Shown one piece after another: positions 16,401 to 24,018 of a stretch of DNA of 64,000 nt. The stretch comes from JAHIVB01 sp964574705 (GTDB lineage: Bacteria > Bacillota_I > Bacilli_A > Izemoplasmatales > Hujiaoplasmataceae): assembly GCA_964574705.1 (NCBI GenBank), contig CAZNOO010000001.1:62001-126000 (forward strand), read 5' to 3'. Every line of letters starts with the position of its first letter. The stretch's first letter is position 1. Under the pieces are notes generated by a model. It was not told where the DNA came from and did not search any database. It saw nothing but the letters and a program-made list of their open reading frames with translations. The position numbers and the translations under genes were made by a program.

Positions 16401-18264
16401 CACAAACGGTAAGTTTGCATTCTACATGGGACTTGTTGGAACGACTTCTGTCGCAACGACGATTTACCTTGACGATGTTGAAATCGAAATGATCGGCTAT
16501 GCGAATGATACAGAAGCTCCAACCATCGTTGGCGCTACAAATACGACTGTACTCACAAATGCTGCATTGAATTTGATGACAGGCATCTCGATGTTTGATA
16601 TTTATGATAAGACACTTGCAGTGACTGATATCGCCGTTACAGGCGCACAAGTCATTAACACTGCTGGCGTTTATACACTTGACACAACAGTAGCTGGAGT
16701 CTATGACGTTACATATACACTCACAGACAAATCTGGAAACGTTACAGTGATTGTAAGAACAATTACCGTTATCGATGCAGCACCAGCGAATACATTTGTT
16801 ATTCCGAACGGGGACTTCACAGTTGATCAACCTGTATCTGGAGTAGATGGCGACTGGACTTGGAAAACAGGTACTGGCGGAGCTTTCTCTCTTGCAATCG
16901 TTAATGGGCAGGTCGAAGTTGACGTTACAAATGTTGGATTGGTTCCTCATGGAGTACAGTTCAACCTCTTGAACCGTTCCTTAGTTTCTGGAACAGTATA
17001 CAAAATTACATTTGCAGCAAAAGCAGAAGACCCAAGACCAATTAAAATGGTTATCGAAAACGCTTCTTATGTCAGATTGCTTGACGTTGATGTTTATCTA
17101 ACCACAGATTGGGCAACATACACTGCTTATGTATTATATTCAGGACCTTCAATCACGAATGCGAAGTTTGCATTCTTCCTTGGAGCTGTTCTTGGAGACA
17201 GCGTTCCTACGAAGATTTATTTAGATGATGTAACTTGCGAAATCGTACCTGCAGTTATTGATATTCAAGCACCAGTTATTTATGGTGTCGCTGATGCAGA
17301 GATTATCCAAAATGGAGAATTCAATCCAATGCTTGGTGTCACTGTATGGGACGCAAATGATAATACACTACTTGCTAGCCATATTTCTGTTAGCGGAACT
17401 GTTGATACAGCTACACTAGGAACCTACGTTCTTACTTATACAGTTAGAGATGCTTCAGGAAATGTTGGAACCTTTACGAGAAATGTTGAAGTTGTCGCAT
17501 CGTTGCTTGATTCGTCATTCACGATTGTCAATGGAGACTTCGAAGTAGATCAAGCTACTCCTTATGCACAACCAGCCGTTGACGGTTGGGGATGGCATGG
17601 AACTGGAACCTTTACAGTCGCTATCGCTGACGGCGTTGCCGCTATTGATGTGACCGCTCTTGGTACTGTTGCATGGGGTGTTCAGTTCTATCAACAAAAC
17701 AGAACAATAGAATCTGGATCCATGTACAAAATTACATTTATGGCAAAAGCTGACATTGCAAGACCAATCCAAATGGCTGTTGAAGGTGGCGCAACCAGTA
17801 CAACACGCTTATGGGATCAAATCTTCAATCTGTCGACTGACTGGGAAACTTATACAGCTTATGTCTGCTTACCAAAAGTAGCAACCATTACGAATGGCAA
17901 GTTTGCATTCTATATGGGTCTTGTTGGAACGACTTCGATTGAAACGACAATTTATTTAGATGACGTAACAATCGAGTTGGTTGGAAATGTCGTAGACGAT
18001 TCTGCACCATTTATCATCGGTGCTAATGATGTTAGCATTGCACAAAACGATGTATTCAATCCATTAACAGGAATTCTGACTTATGATGTTTATGATGGCG
18101 CTTTAAAGCCAGCATCCATTGTACTCACTGGAGACCAAATTACGTTAACAGAAGGAGTCTATTCATTTGACTCTACTGTAGTGGGTATATTCACAATTAC
18201 TTACACTTTAACAGATCAATCCGGAAACCAAATTGTTATTGTTCGGACCGTAACCGTTAGTTAA
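13417..18264 (+). CDS. Giant lipoprotein with alternating Ig-like and carbohydrate-binding (CBM4/9-like) modules
   Basis: The 1615-residue protein has a lipoprotein signal (lipobox VVAC, Cys near residue 20), a Thr-rich linker (about 21-53), then seven Ig-like modules of the DUF5011 type (each with a YxxxDxSGN-like end) alternating with six modules starting NGDF and ending in IYLDDV, the CBM4/9 jelly-roll pattern with conserved Trp and AKA-x-x-xRPI segments. There is no catalytic domain and no C-terminal anchor. It is therefore a lipid-anchored surface filament that probably binds glycan. It follows the GDPD gene by 26 bases with AAGGAGGAA as ribosome site. The last four module pairs arose by a 1.49-kb duplication. 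Adhesion or S-layer-like coating is an alternative role. Confidence 0.85.
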   Translation: MKKLFLLGLMVFIAFSVVACVTTTATTTTTTTATTTTTTTATTTTTTTQTTTTTAADLTAPLLLGVTDVVIFVGDSFDERAGITAQDNIDGNITANIVITGEYDITTPGTYYITYTITDVAGNSYYEVRELRVREAVLNTFYIVNGDFSDVLEEPWGHWAGEGGASTAAIVDGVLVYDVTAIGNLTYSNQFSQVDRVIETGKIYQISFRAKADAPRPMILQIENRSNYQLYWNTTVDLSTEWVTYNYAFEVTLASITTGKVGFFLGNIGSTSVPTTVYLDDVVITELEELPGDIMAPVISGIGAYVVEQGIPFNPLMGVSVRDDYDTTVSVNDIVITGTVDINTLGDYTLVYWIEDESGNEAYFERIITVSTTPPASSFVVPNGDFTLTQSISNVTGTGDGQWIWKTGGDLTAAFTGGIADGVAEFEVTSLGNVAHGVQFYVLNRIVQEGRTYRVTFDVKVDAATPIQVVLENGATYVRQFDHTYNATTEWQTITFDYYHSNASINNGKFGFFLGLVGPSSIPTTFYLDNITIEAIPTAVDTEAPQITGADDITIGLGDSFDPLFGIDVTDNRDTSLRAVDIEVTGEELIDVNTVGDYTITYSITDASGNVATVTRVITVSPGIAPSTLVVSNGDFNKDQFVPVSTDGWYWKTGTGGAFTATIDNGVAAINVTNPGLVPHGVQFYQTNRVTVKDTIYIISFKAKADTPRPIKLIMENGTTYARLLDYDVYLTTEWQTYTIEFNYTIDGITNAKFGFFLGAVLGTSVPTMIYLDDLQIVTASEVVDTLDPMLIGVQDTVIVQNNTFDPLLGVTVWDFNDKVLAKTDIIVTGSVDTSTLGDYVLTYSVTDASGNSIEETRTVTVVASAAFNSSFAVVNGDFTTDQATPYAQPAVLGWGWHGAGTFTASIVDGVAAINVTNLGTTTYGVQFYQQNRIIETGGVYLITFKAKADIARPIQIAIEGTATGTTRLYDEIFDITTEWQTYTTTVSFNNIFGFTNGKFAFYMGLVGTTSVATTIYLDDVEIEMIGYANDTEAPTIVGATNTTVLTNAALNLMTGISMFDIYDKTLAVTDIAVTGAQVINTAGVYTLDTTVAGVYDVTYTLTDKSGNVTVIVRTITVIDAAPANTFVIPNGDFTVDQPVSGVDGDWTWKTGTGGAFSLAIVNGQVEVDVTNVGLVPHGVQFNLLNRSLVSGTVYKITFAAKAEDPRPIKMVIENASYVRLLDVDVYLTTDWATYTAYVLYSGPSITNAKFAFFLGAVLGDSVPTKIYLDDVTCEIVPAVIDIQAPVIYGVADAEIIQNGEFNPMLGVTVWDANDNTLLASHISVSGTVDTATLGTYVLTYTVRDASGNVGTFTRNVEVVASLLDSSFTIVNGDFEVDQATPYAQPAVDGWGWHGTGTFTVAIADGVAAIDVTALGTVAWGVQFYQQNRTIESGSMYKITFMAKADIARPIQMAVEGGATSTTRLWDQIFNLSTDWETYTAYVCLPKVATITNGKFAFYMGLVGTTSIETTIYLDDVTIELVGNVVDDSAPFIIGANDVSIAQNDVFNPLTGILTYDVYDGALKPASIVLTGDQITLTEGVYSFDSTVVGIFTITYTLTDQSGNQIVIVRTVTVS
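13477..13580 (+). repeat. Threonine-codon microsatellite (lipoprotein linker)
   Basis: About 35 codons are almost all ACN (Thr) with occasional Ala, forming an ACA/ACG-rich tract just after the lipid-attachment Cys. Because the unit is three bases, length changes would alter linker length but not frame. Thr-rich linkers are often O-glycosylated; that is inference here. Confidence 0.85.
15295..18261 (+). repeat. Direct duplication of a ~1.49-kb CBM-Ig-CBM-Ig unit
   Basis: Copy A (about 15295-16780) and copy B (about 16790-18261) encode the same four-module order with matching peculiarities. Both first CBMs share WKTGTGGAF (offset about 1495 bases), both second CBMs share CTTATGCACAACCAGCCGT (16073 and 17561, offset 1488), and both final Ig modules have the longer loop with D-x-T-V-x-G. 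The first half of the gene lacks these shared traits. Confidence 0.8.
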
Positions 18265-18289
18265 CAGTTGGATTGATTTCATCTAGTCT

Positions 18290-18317
18290 TCAAGGCGAGC
18301 AGCAACGCTCGCCTTGA
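18290..18317 (+). terminator. Hairpin after the CBM-array lipoprotein gene
   Basis: Perfect 11-base arms TCAAGGCGAGC and GCTCGCCTTGA with a 6-base loop, 26 bases after the stop. It is not followed by a clear T run, so termination may be weak or the hairpin may protect the 3' end. Confidence 0.7.
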
Positions 18318-18333
18318 TTAATCTAGAAATGAG

Positions 18334-18362
18334 TTGTAATGTTTTACACGCTAGTGTATAAT
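18334..18362 (+). promoter_or_regulatory. Promoter and operator-like palindrome of the lacI-family gene
   Basis: TTGTAA (18334-18339) and TATAAT (18357-18362) are 17 bases apart. A palindrome TACAC-gcta-GTGTA (18345-18358) fills the spacer and touches the -10. It differs from the operator in front of the GDPD gene, so if it is functional a different protein, or a relaxed specificity, would be needed. Confidence 0.6.
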
Positions 18363-18392
18363 TCAATTTATGAAATTAAGAGGTGAGTCTGG

Positions 18393-19418
18393 ATGAAAAC
18401 AACCATTTATGACGTTGCGAAAGCAATGGACTTATCACCAGGAACCATTTCCAAGATCATCCACAATAACGGAAACGTCTCTGAAAAAACAAGAAAAAGA
18501 GTTCTCGAATATATCAAAGAAGTAGGATACGTTGCTGATACAAACGCAAGAATATTAAAATCCAAACATAGTTGGACAATTGGCGTCGTTTTCGCGGATA
18601 TTTCTTTGATAGGATTAGAGCATCCATTCTTTGCGAGCATCATCCAATTATTTAAAAACTATGTTGAATCCCAAGGATATGAAATTATATTCATTGTCAA
18701 TAAACTGGGTCAAAACGAACTGACATACCTTGAGTGGTGCAAGAACAAAAAAGTTGACGGCGTCCTCATAGTTTCAGGCGACTTAAATCGGAAGAATATC
18801 ATCGAACTTGTCGAAAGCGACATTCCTTCCGTTTCAACCGACATCATTATGCCTCATCTTAATTCTGTTTTATCAGATGACTATATGGGAATTGAACTCG
18901 CCATTCAGTATGTTTTGTCTTTAGGACTTAATCGTATTGCATGCATTACGGGGCCTTTAACGACAAGAGCCTTTTCAGAACGTTTGACGGCTTACGATAA
19001 AATTCACAAACAAATGGGATTTCCGTTGAGAAAGAATTACTATCAGGAATCAGAGTCTTTTGGGTTTAATGGAGGATTCAATTCCACAATTCGTCTTTTG
19101 GATTTAGTCGATGAAATCCCTCAGTGTATTTTGGCATTTTCCGATGATTTAGCATTTGGTGTCATTCGAGCGTTAGAGTCGAAAGGGTACAATGTGCCAC
19201 AAGACATCTCAGTCATTGGTTTCGATGATATCCATTTTGCAAGACATTTTACGCCATCGTTAACGACGATTCGGCAGAATAAGGATGAAATCGCATCAAG
19301 GGCAGCAAAGATTTTAATCGCATTGATTCAAGGGAAAACTTCAAGAAGAAACATTGTGAAGAAAATTCCCGTGGAGCTTGTTGTAAGAGATTCTACATTG
19401 AATAAAGGCACAATTTAA
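18393..19418 (+). CDS. LacI-family transcriptional regulator
   Basis: The 341-residue protein has the N-terminal LacI helix-turn-helix (TTIYDVAKAMDLSPGTISKIIH, with the hinge region to about residue 57) and a C-terminal periplasmic-binding-type sensor domain containing GVVFADIS and VIGFDDIHFARHFTPSLTTI. Such proteins bind a sugar or nucleoside effector and operators with a central CG. It follows the GDPD/CBM operon, whose promoter carries such an operator, so control of that operon is likely though inferred. RBS AGAGGTGAG precedes the ATG. The effector is unknown; no sugar transporter is nearby to suggest one. Confidence 0.9.
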   Translation: MKTTIYDVAKAMDLSPGTISKIIHNNGNVSEKTRKRVLEYIKEVGYVADTNARILKSKHSWTIGVVFADISLIGLEHPFFASIIQLFKNYVESQGYEIIFIVNKLGQNELTYLEWCKNKKVDGVLIVSGDLNRKNIIELVESDIPSVSTDIIMPHLNSVLSDDYMGIELAIQYVLSLGLNRIACITGPLTTRAFSERLTAYDKIHKQMGFPLRKNYYQESESFGFNGGFNSTIRLLDLVDEIPQCILAFSDDLAFGVIRALESKGYNVPQDISVIGFDDIHFARHFTPSLTTIRQNKDEIASRAAKILIALIQGKTSRRNIVKKIPVELVVRDSTLNKGTI

Positions 19419-19430
19419 TTGCGCCTTTTC
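19404..19430 (+). terminator. Terminator overlapping the lacI-family stop codon
   Basis: Arms AAAGGC-a-CAATT and AATTG-c-GCCTTT form a hairpin with one mismatch, ending in TTTTC. The stop codon lies in the 5' arm. A TATAAT at 19433-19438 directly after it may serve the next two genes. Confidence 0.65.
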
Positions 19431-19480
19431 ATTATAATTTATCTATTTGTCATATGTATTTAGAGTTCGGGGAGGTAATG

Positions 19481-20197
19481 ATGATTAAAGCAGTGTTTTT
19501 TGATTTGGATGGAACGTTATTGCCACTTCGGGAAAAAGAGTTCATCCAATACTATTTTGGCAATCTTGGAAAGAAATTTGCAGGATTTGGTTATGACCCC
19601 CAAGCAATCATCAATGCGGTTTGGGAAGGTACCAAGGCGATGAGAGACAACGACGGAATGCTGTCCAATGAAAAAGTATTTTGGCCCGTATTTGAAAAAC
19701 TTATTCCAGGAGACCATGACTTTTTCGAGTCCACTTTTTTGGATTTTTATTCAAATGATTTTGATAAAGTCAAACATTCTACCATGCCTTCGAAAATTCC
19801 TGCCCAAATCATTCGTTTTTTAAAAGCGAAAGGATATCGAACCGTTTTAGCTACCAATCCATTATTTCCGGTCGTCGCTACCCATAAAAGAATTGGCTGG
19901 GCAGGTCTTGACCCAACGGATTTCGAACTGATAACGACATATGAAAACCATCATTATTCAAAACCAAATCTTGCTTATTACAAGTCTTTACTTGAAAAAA
20001 CAAACCTATCTCCAGAAGAAGTATTGATGGTTGGAAACGATGCTCATGAAGACATGATTTCGAGCCAATTGGGCTTTGACACCTATTTACTTACAGATTG
20101 TCTCAACAATGAATTCGAGAAGGATATTGAGCAGTTCAAACACGGAACGATGGAAGAATTGTTTGAGTATATTCAGACGTTTAAAGAGGTGATTTGA
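19481..20197 (+). CDS. HAD-superfamily hydrolase
   Basis: A 238-residue cytoplasmic phosphatase-like protein with the HAD motifs: FFDLDGTLL at residues 5-13 (nucleophile Asp), a TNP segment near residue 125, a Lys in YSKPN near 167, and GNDAHEDM near 187. The helical cap between motifs I and II is of the C1 type. I choose the ATG at 19481, five bases after GGAGG; an ATG three bases earlier is equally in frame. Its stop overlaps the start of the peptidase gene (TGATG), so the two are co-translated. The substrate is unknown; glycerol phosphate or a sugar phosphate is plausible given the neighbouring surface operon. Confidence 0.85.
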   Translation: MIKAVFFDLDGTLLPLREKEFIQYYFGNLGKKFAGFGYDPQAIINAVWEGTKAMRDNDGMLSNEKVFWPVFEKLIPGDHDFFESTFLDFYSNDFDKVKHSTMPSKIPAQIIRFLKAKGYRTVLATNPLFPVVATHKRIGWAGLDPTDFELITTYENHHYSKPNLAYYKSLLEKTNLSPEEVLMVGNDAHEDMISSQLGFDTYLLTDCLNNEFEKDIEQFKHGTMEELFEYIQTFKEVI

Positions 20198-20778
20198 TGA
20201 AGGTGCTTTTAACAGCATTCGAACCCTTTGACAACCGGCCAACGAATGCATCTCTTGATGTCGTTCGTGAATTTAGATCAAATGTAGAATCGTTTGAAAT
20301 CGTGAAGGAAGTCCTGCCTGTCATTTATGACAAGTTTGCGTTTATCAAAATCTTTGAGAAACACAAAGATGTCGATTTGTTCTTGCTTACTGGAGAAGCT
20401 GGAGGTAGATTGAAAGTCTCTTTGGAAGAGGTCGCGCTCAACGTGATGAGCGCAGTGACACCTGACAATGAGGGAATATTGAAGTCTGGTGAAACGATTA
20501 TTCAAGGTGGAAAAAATTCTTATTTTTGTAACCTTGATTTAAAAGCAATTGAATCTCAATTAAATATAGAATATGTTCAAAGATCGTATCATGCAGGGAC
20601 TTATATTTGTAATCTACTCTATTATCTTGCAAACGATTATATTGTTCAGCATTCTTTGAAAACGGCATGTCTTTTTGTCCATTTTCCATATATTGAAGAT
20701 TCTTTATTTTCAATCGACGACGGGATGAACATTTTAAACGATTTGTTGCATCAAATAGAAAAGCAGTTGAGATCTTAG
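20197..20778 (+). CDS. pcp: Pyroglutamyl-peptidase I
   Basis: The 193-residue enzyme removes N-terminal pyroglutamate from peptides. It begins VLLTAFEPFDNRPTNAS, typical of peptidase family C15. The catalytic Glu lies in the SLEEVALN segment, Cys in AGTYICN (about residue 138) and His in FVHFPY. It is slightly shorter than the usual 200-215 residues, and the common ERVAIN motif is EEVALN here. The ATG at 20197 is preferred to a TTG three bases upstream because AGAGGT is six bases before it. Peptide salvage fits an amino-acid-fermenting cell. Confidence 0.88.
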   Translation: MKVLLTAFEPFDNRPTNASLDVVREFRSNVESFEIVKEVLPVIYDKFAFIKIFEKHKDVDLFLLTGEAGGRLKVSLEEVALNVMSAVTPDNEGILKSGETIIQGGKNSYFCNLDLKAIESQLNIEYVQRSYHAGTYICNLLYYLANDYIVQHSLKTACLFVHFPYIEDSLFSIDDGMNILNDLLHQIEKQLRS

Positions 20779-20873
20779 CCGGCATCAAATAATCACTGAA
20801 TTCAAACAATGATTGAACAAAAAAATGAGTGATTTGTCAATCGAAAATTCATAGGAAATGTTCCCTAAATGCT

Positions 20874-20902
20874 TTGACATTAGACTATATATATTTTATA
20901 AT
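20874..20902 (+). promoter_or_regulatory. Promoter of the deoxynucleoside kinase gene
   Basis: TTGACA (20874-20879) and TATAAT (20897-20902) with a 17-base spacer; both hexamers are consensus. Confidence 0.85.
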
Positions 20903-20931
20903 ATACATAATTGTTACAAAGGGGGATATAA

Positions 20932-21549
20932 ATGAGAATAGGAATCATCGGACCCATTGGAAGTGGGAAGTCTACACTGTCTAAAAAGCTTGCGGATTAT
21001 TACAACTCTACTCTGGTTGAAGAACCAGTCGCAAAAAACGAATATCTTCCATTGTTCTACAAGGATAAGGAAACATTCGCATTATTATCTCAAAACGCAT
21101 TTTACTCTTCATTGTTTCTCCTAATGTGGAGAACAAAGGAATTGAAAGATTTGGTCTGTGATTCTACCTTATTTTCCAACTTGGTGTTCACTGAACTCTT
21201 AAGACTTGAAGGTATCATGACGGCGATGGAAGTTGCTTTAACCTATGCGGTAGCGGATGAACATCTAAAAAGAATTCCTGATGTCGACATTCATATCGTC
21301 ATCATGAGAAGGACGGAACAACTCTTTGAAAACGTCAGAAGAAGAGGCAGGGACATTGAACAGGATCAACACGATTACTTGACGTTCCACTATGCAAATT
21401 ATTATGATGTCTTAAGAAGAATCTTCAAAACTTATAAAGTGCCCGAAACAAGGATTCTATGGTTACCGATTGAAGACATGGAAGACGAAGTCGAGTTCGC
21501 ACAAATTGTAAAAACGATTGAAGAAAAGTATAAATCACAAACAAAATGA
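20932..21549 (+). CDS. Deoxynucleoside kinase (dAK/dGK type)
   Basis: The 205-residue kinase phosphorylates deoxynucleosides for dNTP salvage, a pathway on which wall-less bacteria rely. The Walker A is GPIGSGKST (residues 7-15). It also has an EEP motif near residue 36, a DST segment near 88 with the catalytic acid region, and RRRGRDIEQD near residues 139-148, which is the lid/DRS-like arginine cluster. Length fits the dCK/dGK family. A strong own promoter and AAAGGGGG ribosome site precede it. Which deoxynucleoside is preferred cannot be told from sequence. Confidence 0.88.
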   Translation: MRIGIIGPIGSGKSTLSKKLADYYNSTLVEEPVAKNEYLPLFYKDKETFALLSQNAFYSSLFLLMWRTKELKDLVCDSTLFSNLVFTELLRLEGIMTAMEVALTYAVADEHLKRIPDVDIHIVIMRRTEQLFENVRRRGRDIEQDQHDYLTFHYANYYDVLRRIFKTYKVPETRILWLPIEDMEDEVEFAQIVKTIEEKYKSQTK

Positions 21550-21572
21550 GAAGCCTGAGCTTCTCATTTTTT
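21546..21572. terminator. Shared terminator between convergent dNK and SDR genes
   Basis: Arms ATGAGAAGC and GCTTCTCAT with a CTGA loop, T run on the plus strand and A-rich sequence on the other side. It overlaps both stop codons. Confidence 0.85.
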
Positions 21573-22511
21573 CTTTTTAGGGTTTTGGTTGAACCATTGA
21601 ATTGTATGTTCTACGGTGGTTTCAAAGGGGGTAAGTGCGTGTTCAAAAGATTTGGACATCTTCGACAAGTCGTAATGATAATTGTCAAATACTGCCTGCA
21701 TCATCACGTTTGAGTATTGTTTCGAGATATGTCCAACCAAATAAGCGAGCCATTTGGGAATCTTGATGTAATAGGCTTGATTGTTTTGTAGTCGATTGAT
21801 TAGTTTGTAAAAGTCATGAACTTTGATGTTGTGTCCTCCAAGGATGAAAGAACCCTCAAGGTGTTTTTCGATGATTTCGAGGCAGTAGACGGATACATCC
21901 TCGACATCAATAAAATTGTAACCTCCATCGACATAAAAGAAGAGTTTCCGTTTAAGACAATGTTGAATCTCTTCACCGGCTCTTGAAGGTTTAAAGTCGT
22001 TTGCGCCTATCACTGCCGTAGGATAGACGATTGCGGCATCGATTTCTTTGCGGTCCATGATTTCAAGAAGGTATTTGGTGGAGTTTGCTTTTGTAAAAGC
22101 ATAATTAGAAGTTTGAGTTTCGGGGTGAATTGAAACGGGCTCTGCAATATGCATTTGGGAAGTAGTTCTGGTAATGACGTCGACGCTGCTCGAGTAGAGC
22201 AGACGTATCTGATTCTTTACACAAAAATCAATAATAATTCGCGTTCCAAAATCATTCACATACATGGCTTCGTCGAAGGAATTGTTGTAGATATCGATGA
22301 AGGCAGCAAAGTGAACCAATATATCTCCTTGATGAACTTCATTTTCTAAAAAAGCGGAATCAAAGATGTCGCCGATGACCACATGATCCTTCATGTCTTG
22401 AATCGCGCTACTCATCTGTCTTAATAGAAGCTTAAATGGGATGTGTTTTTTGAAACAAAGCTTTGCGAAATTGTTGCCAATATGGCCGGTAGATCCAGTG
22501 ATAACAATCAT
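21564..22511 (-). CDS. NAD(P)-dependent epimerase/dehydratase-family (extended SDR) protein
   Basis: The 315-residue protein starts with MIVITGSTGHIGNN, a Rossmann TGxxGxxG motif of extended SDRs. The acidic residue after strand beta-3 is in GDIFD, and the active-site YxxxK is YAFTK near residue 138, with Ser in LLYSSS upstream. The C-terminal domain is of the epimerase type. A GAGGAGGAG ribosome site precedes the ATG on the minus strand. It is a single-gene unit, divergent from an aldehyde dehydrogenase. The substrate (nucleotide sugar, flavonol-like or isoprenoid ketone) is not evident. Confidence 0.85.
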   Translation of the reverse strand: MIVITGSTGHIGNNFAKLCFKKHIPFKLLLRQMSSAIQDMKDHVVIGDIFDSAFLENEVHQGDILVHFAAFIDIYNNSFDEAMYVNDFGTRIIIDFCVKNQIRLLYSSSVDVITRTTSQMHIAEPVSIHPETQTSNYAFTKANSTKYLLEIMDRKEIDAAIVYPTAVIGANDFKPSRAGEEIQHCLKRKLFFYVDGGYNFIDVEDVSVYCLEIIEKHLEGSFILGGHNIKVHDFYKLINRLQNNQAYYIKIPKWLAYLVGHISKQYSNVMMQAVFDNYHYDLSKMSKSFEHALTPFETTVEHTIQWFNQNPKKKK

Positions 22512-22606
22512 CTGTTCTCCTCCTCAAAAACAATTATGAATCCATTATATCAAAAAACAATATTTCTGTGATATAATAATGAAAATTGATGATATTGGAG
22601 GCTTCC

Positions 22607-23968
22607 ATGATTAGCGAAACCATCAGAAAACAGAAAGAATTTTATCTTAAAGGAACAACAAAATCATATGAATTCAGAAAGAATGCTTTATTAAAGTTGA
22701 AGAAGGCAGTAGAAGAATCATTTGATGAAATCAATCAAGCTCTTATTGCGGATTTGAATAAAAGCCCGTATGAATCCTATCTATCTGAAATCGGTATTGT
22801 ATTAACAGAAATTAATTACGCACTCAAACATTTGAAAAGATGGATGAAACCAAAGAGAAAGAAAACACCCGTTCCCTTGTTTTTGGCTAAAAGTTACGAG
22901 CTATCAGAACCGCTTGGTGTCGTTTTGATTATGAGCCCATGGAACTATCCATTCCAACTCGCTATGGTTCCTTTAATTGGAGCACTCGCTGCAGGCAATA
23001 CAGTAGTCGTGAAACCAGCATCCTATGCATCTCATACGTCAGAAGTTATTCGAAAAATTTTATCCAGCATTTTTGAAGATCGGTATGTAAAAACAATTTT
23101 AGGCGGCAGAGATGAAAATACTATGTTGTTGGAACAGCCCTTCGATTACATCTTCTTTACGGGTTCGACAAGCGTTGGGAGAACTGTTCTAGAAAAGGCT
23201 AGTTGTAATCTAACACCGGTAACACTAGAACTGGGTGGAAAATCCCCATGCATCATCGATAGCGGGGTCAATATCAATTTAGTAGCGAAAAGAGTGGCGT
23301 TCGGCAAGTTTCTAAATGCGGGTCAGACATGTGTCGCTCCTGATTATGTGTTTATTCGGGAGAATCAGTACGATTCATTCATATTGGGACTTAAAAAGGC
23401 GATTCATGCGTTTTTTAGTGAAATCCCTCTTAATGATAGGGACTATCCTAAAATCATCAATGAGAAGCATTTATTGCGTTTGATTGGTTTGCTAGATGGA
23501 GAAGAAATTGCGATTGGAGGGAAATACAATGCAACTTCTTTGGAACCCACCGTGTTGAAAGGGACTAAAAAGGATTCTCTTGTCATGAGCGAAGAGATTT
23601 TTGGACCGATTCTTCCGATTCTATTTTATGAAGACATTGAAGAAGTCTATTCCTTTGTGGAAAGCAGACCCAAACCGCTTGCACTCTATCTGTTTTCAAA
23701 TAATAAAGCAATGATTCACAATACGCTTCATCGGTTAAGTTTCGGTGGCGCAACGATCAATGATACGGTTGTCCATTTTGCCTCCTCAGAAATGGGGTTT
23801 GGTGGTGTGGGTGCTTCTGGATATGGAAGATACCATGGGAAATCTAGTTTTGAAACATTTTCAAATCGAAGAGCAATCGTCCATAGAAGTAATTTGATCG
23901 ACATCAATCTAAGGTATCATCCTTATACGGATAAGAAATTTAGTATTATAAAGAAGTTAATGAAATAA
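22607..23968 (+). CDS. Aldehyde dehydrogenase (ALDH3-like)
   Basis: The 453-residue enzyme oxidises aldehydes with NAD(P)+. Its short length and absence of the N-terminal extension are typical of the ALDH3/fatty-aldehyde group. The PWNYPFQ motif, catalytic Glu in LELGGKSP and Cys in NAGQTCVAPDY are present. Hydrophobic and basic C-terminal residues might allow membrane association, as in other ALDH3 proteins, but no clear helix is visible. The ATG at 22607 is chosen for GGAGG six bases upstream rather than an earlier in-frame ATG. A TATAAT lies at about 22572. Confidence 0.9.
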   Translation: MISETIRKQKEFYLKGTTKSYEFRKNALLKLKKAVEESFDEINQALIADLNKSPYESYLSEIGIVLTEINYALKHLKRWMKPKRKKTPVPLFLAKSYELSEPLGVVLIMSPWNYPFQLAMVPLIGALAAGNTVVVKPASYASHTSEVIRKILSSIFEDRYVKTILGGRDENTMLLEQPFDYIFFTGSTSVGRTVLEKASCNLTPVTLELGGKSPCIIDSGVNINLVAKRVAFGKFLNAGQTCVAPDYVFIRENQYDSFILGLKKAIHAFFSEIPLNDRDYPKIINEKHLLRLIGLLDGEEIAIGGKYNATSLEPTVLKGTKKDSLVMSEEIFGPILPILFYEDIEEVYSFVESRPKPLALYLFSNNKAMIHNTLHRLSFGGATINDTVVHFASSEMGFGGVGASGYGRYHGKSSFETFSNRRAIVHRSNLIDINLRYHPYTDKKFSIIKKLMK

Positions 23969-23984
23969 TTTATCGACTTTTAAA

Positions 23985-24018
23985 AAAACGGTGAGCTTTG
24001 TGAGCTCGCCGTTTTTAT
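23985..24018. terminator. Shared terminator between convergent ALDH and GNAT genes
   Basis: Arms AAACGGTGAGC and GCTCGCCGTTT (one G-T pair) around a short loop, with A run before and T run after, so it can serve both strands. Confidence 0.8.

Noticed and set aside
16321..16950. 209-codon minus-strand ORF
   Set aside because: It lies within the CBM-array gene, has erratic Cys/Asn-rich composition and no ribosome site, so it is a shadow of the sense strand.
13477..18264. CRISPR or satellite array in the repetitive 14-18 kb region
   Set aside because: The repeats are in frame, module-sized and diverged at third positions; they are protein domain repeats, not spaced identical DNA repeats.
10463..20778. 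Mobile element or genomic island around the surface operon
   Set aside because: No integrase, transposase, tRNA target or flanking direct repeats are visible, and codon use looks like the neighbours.
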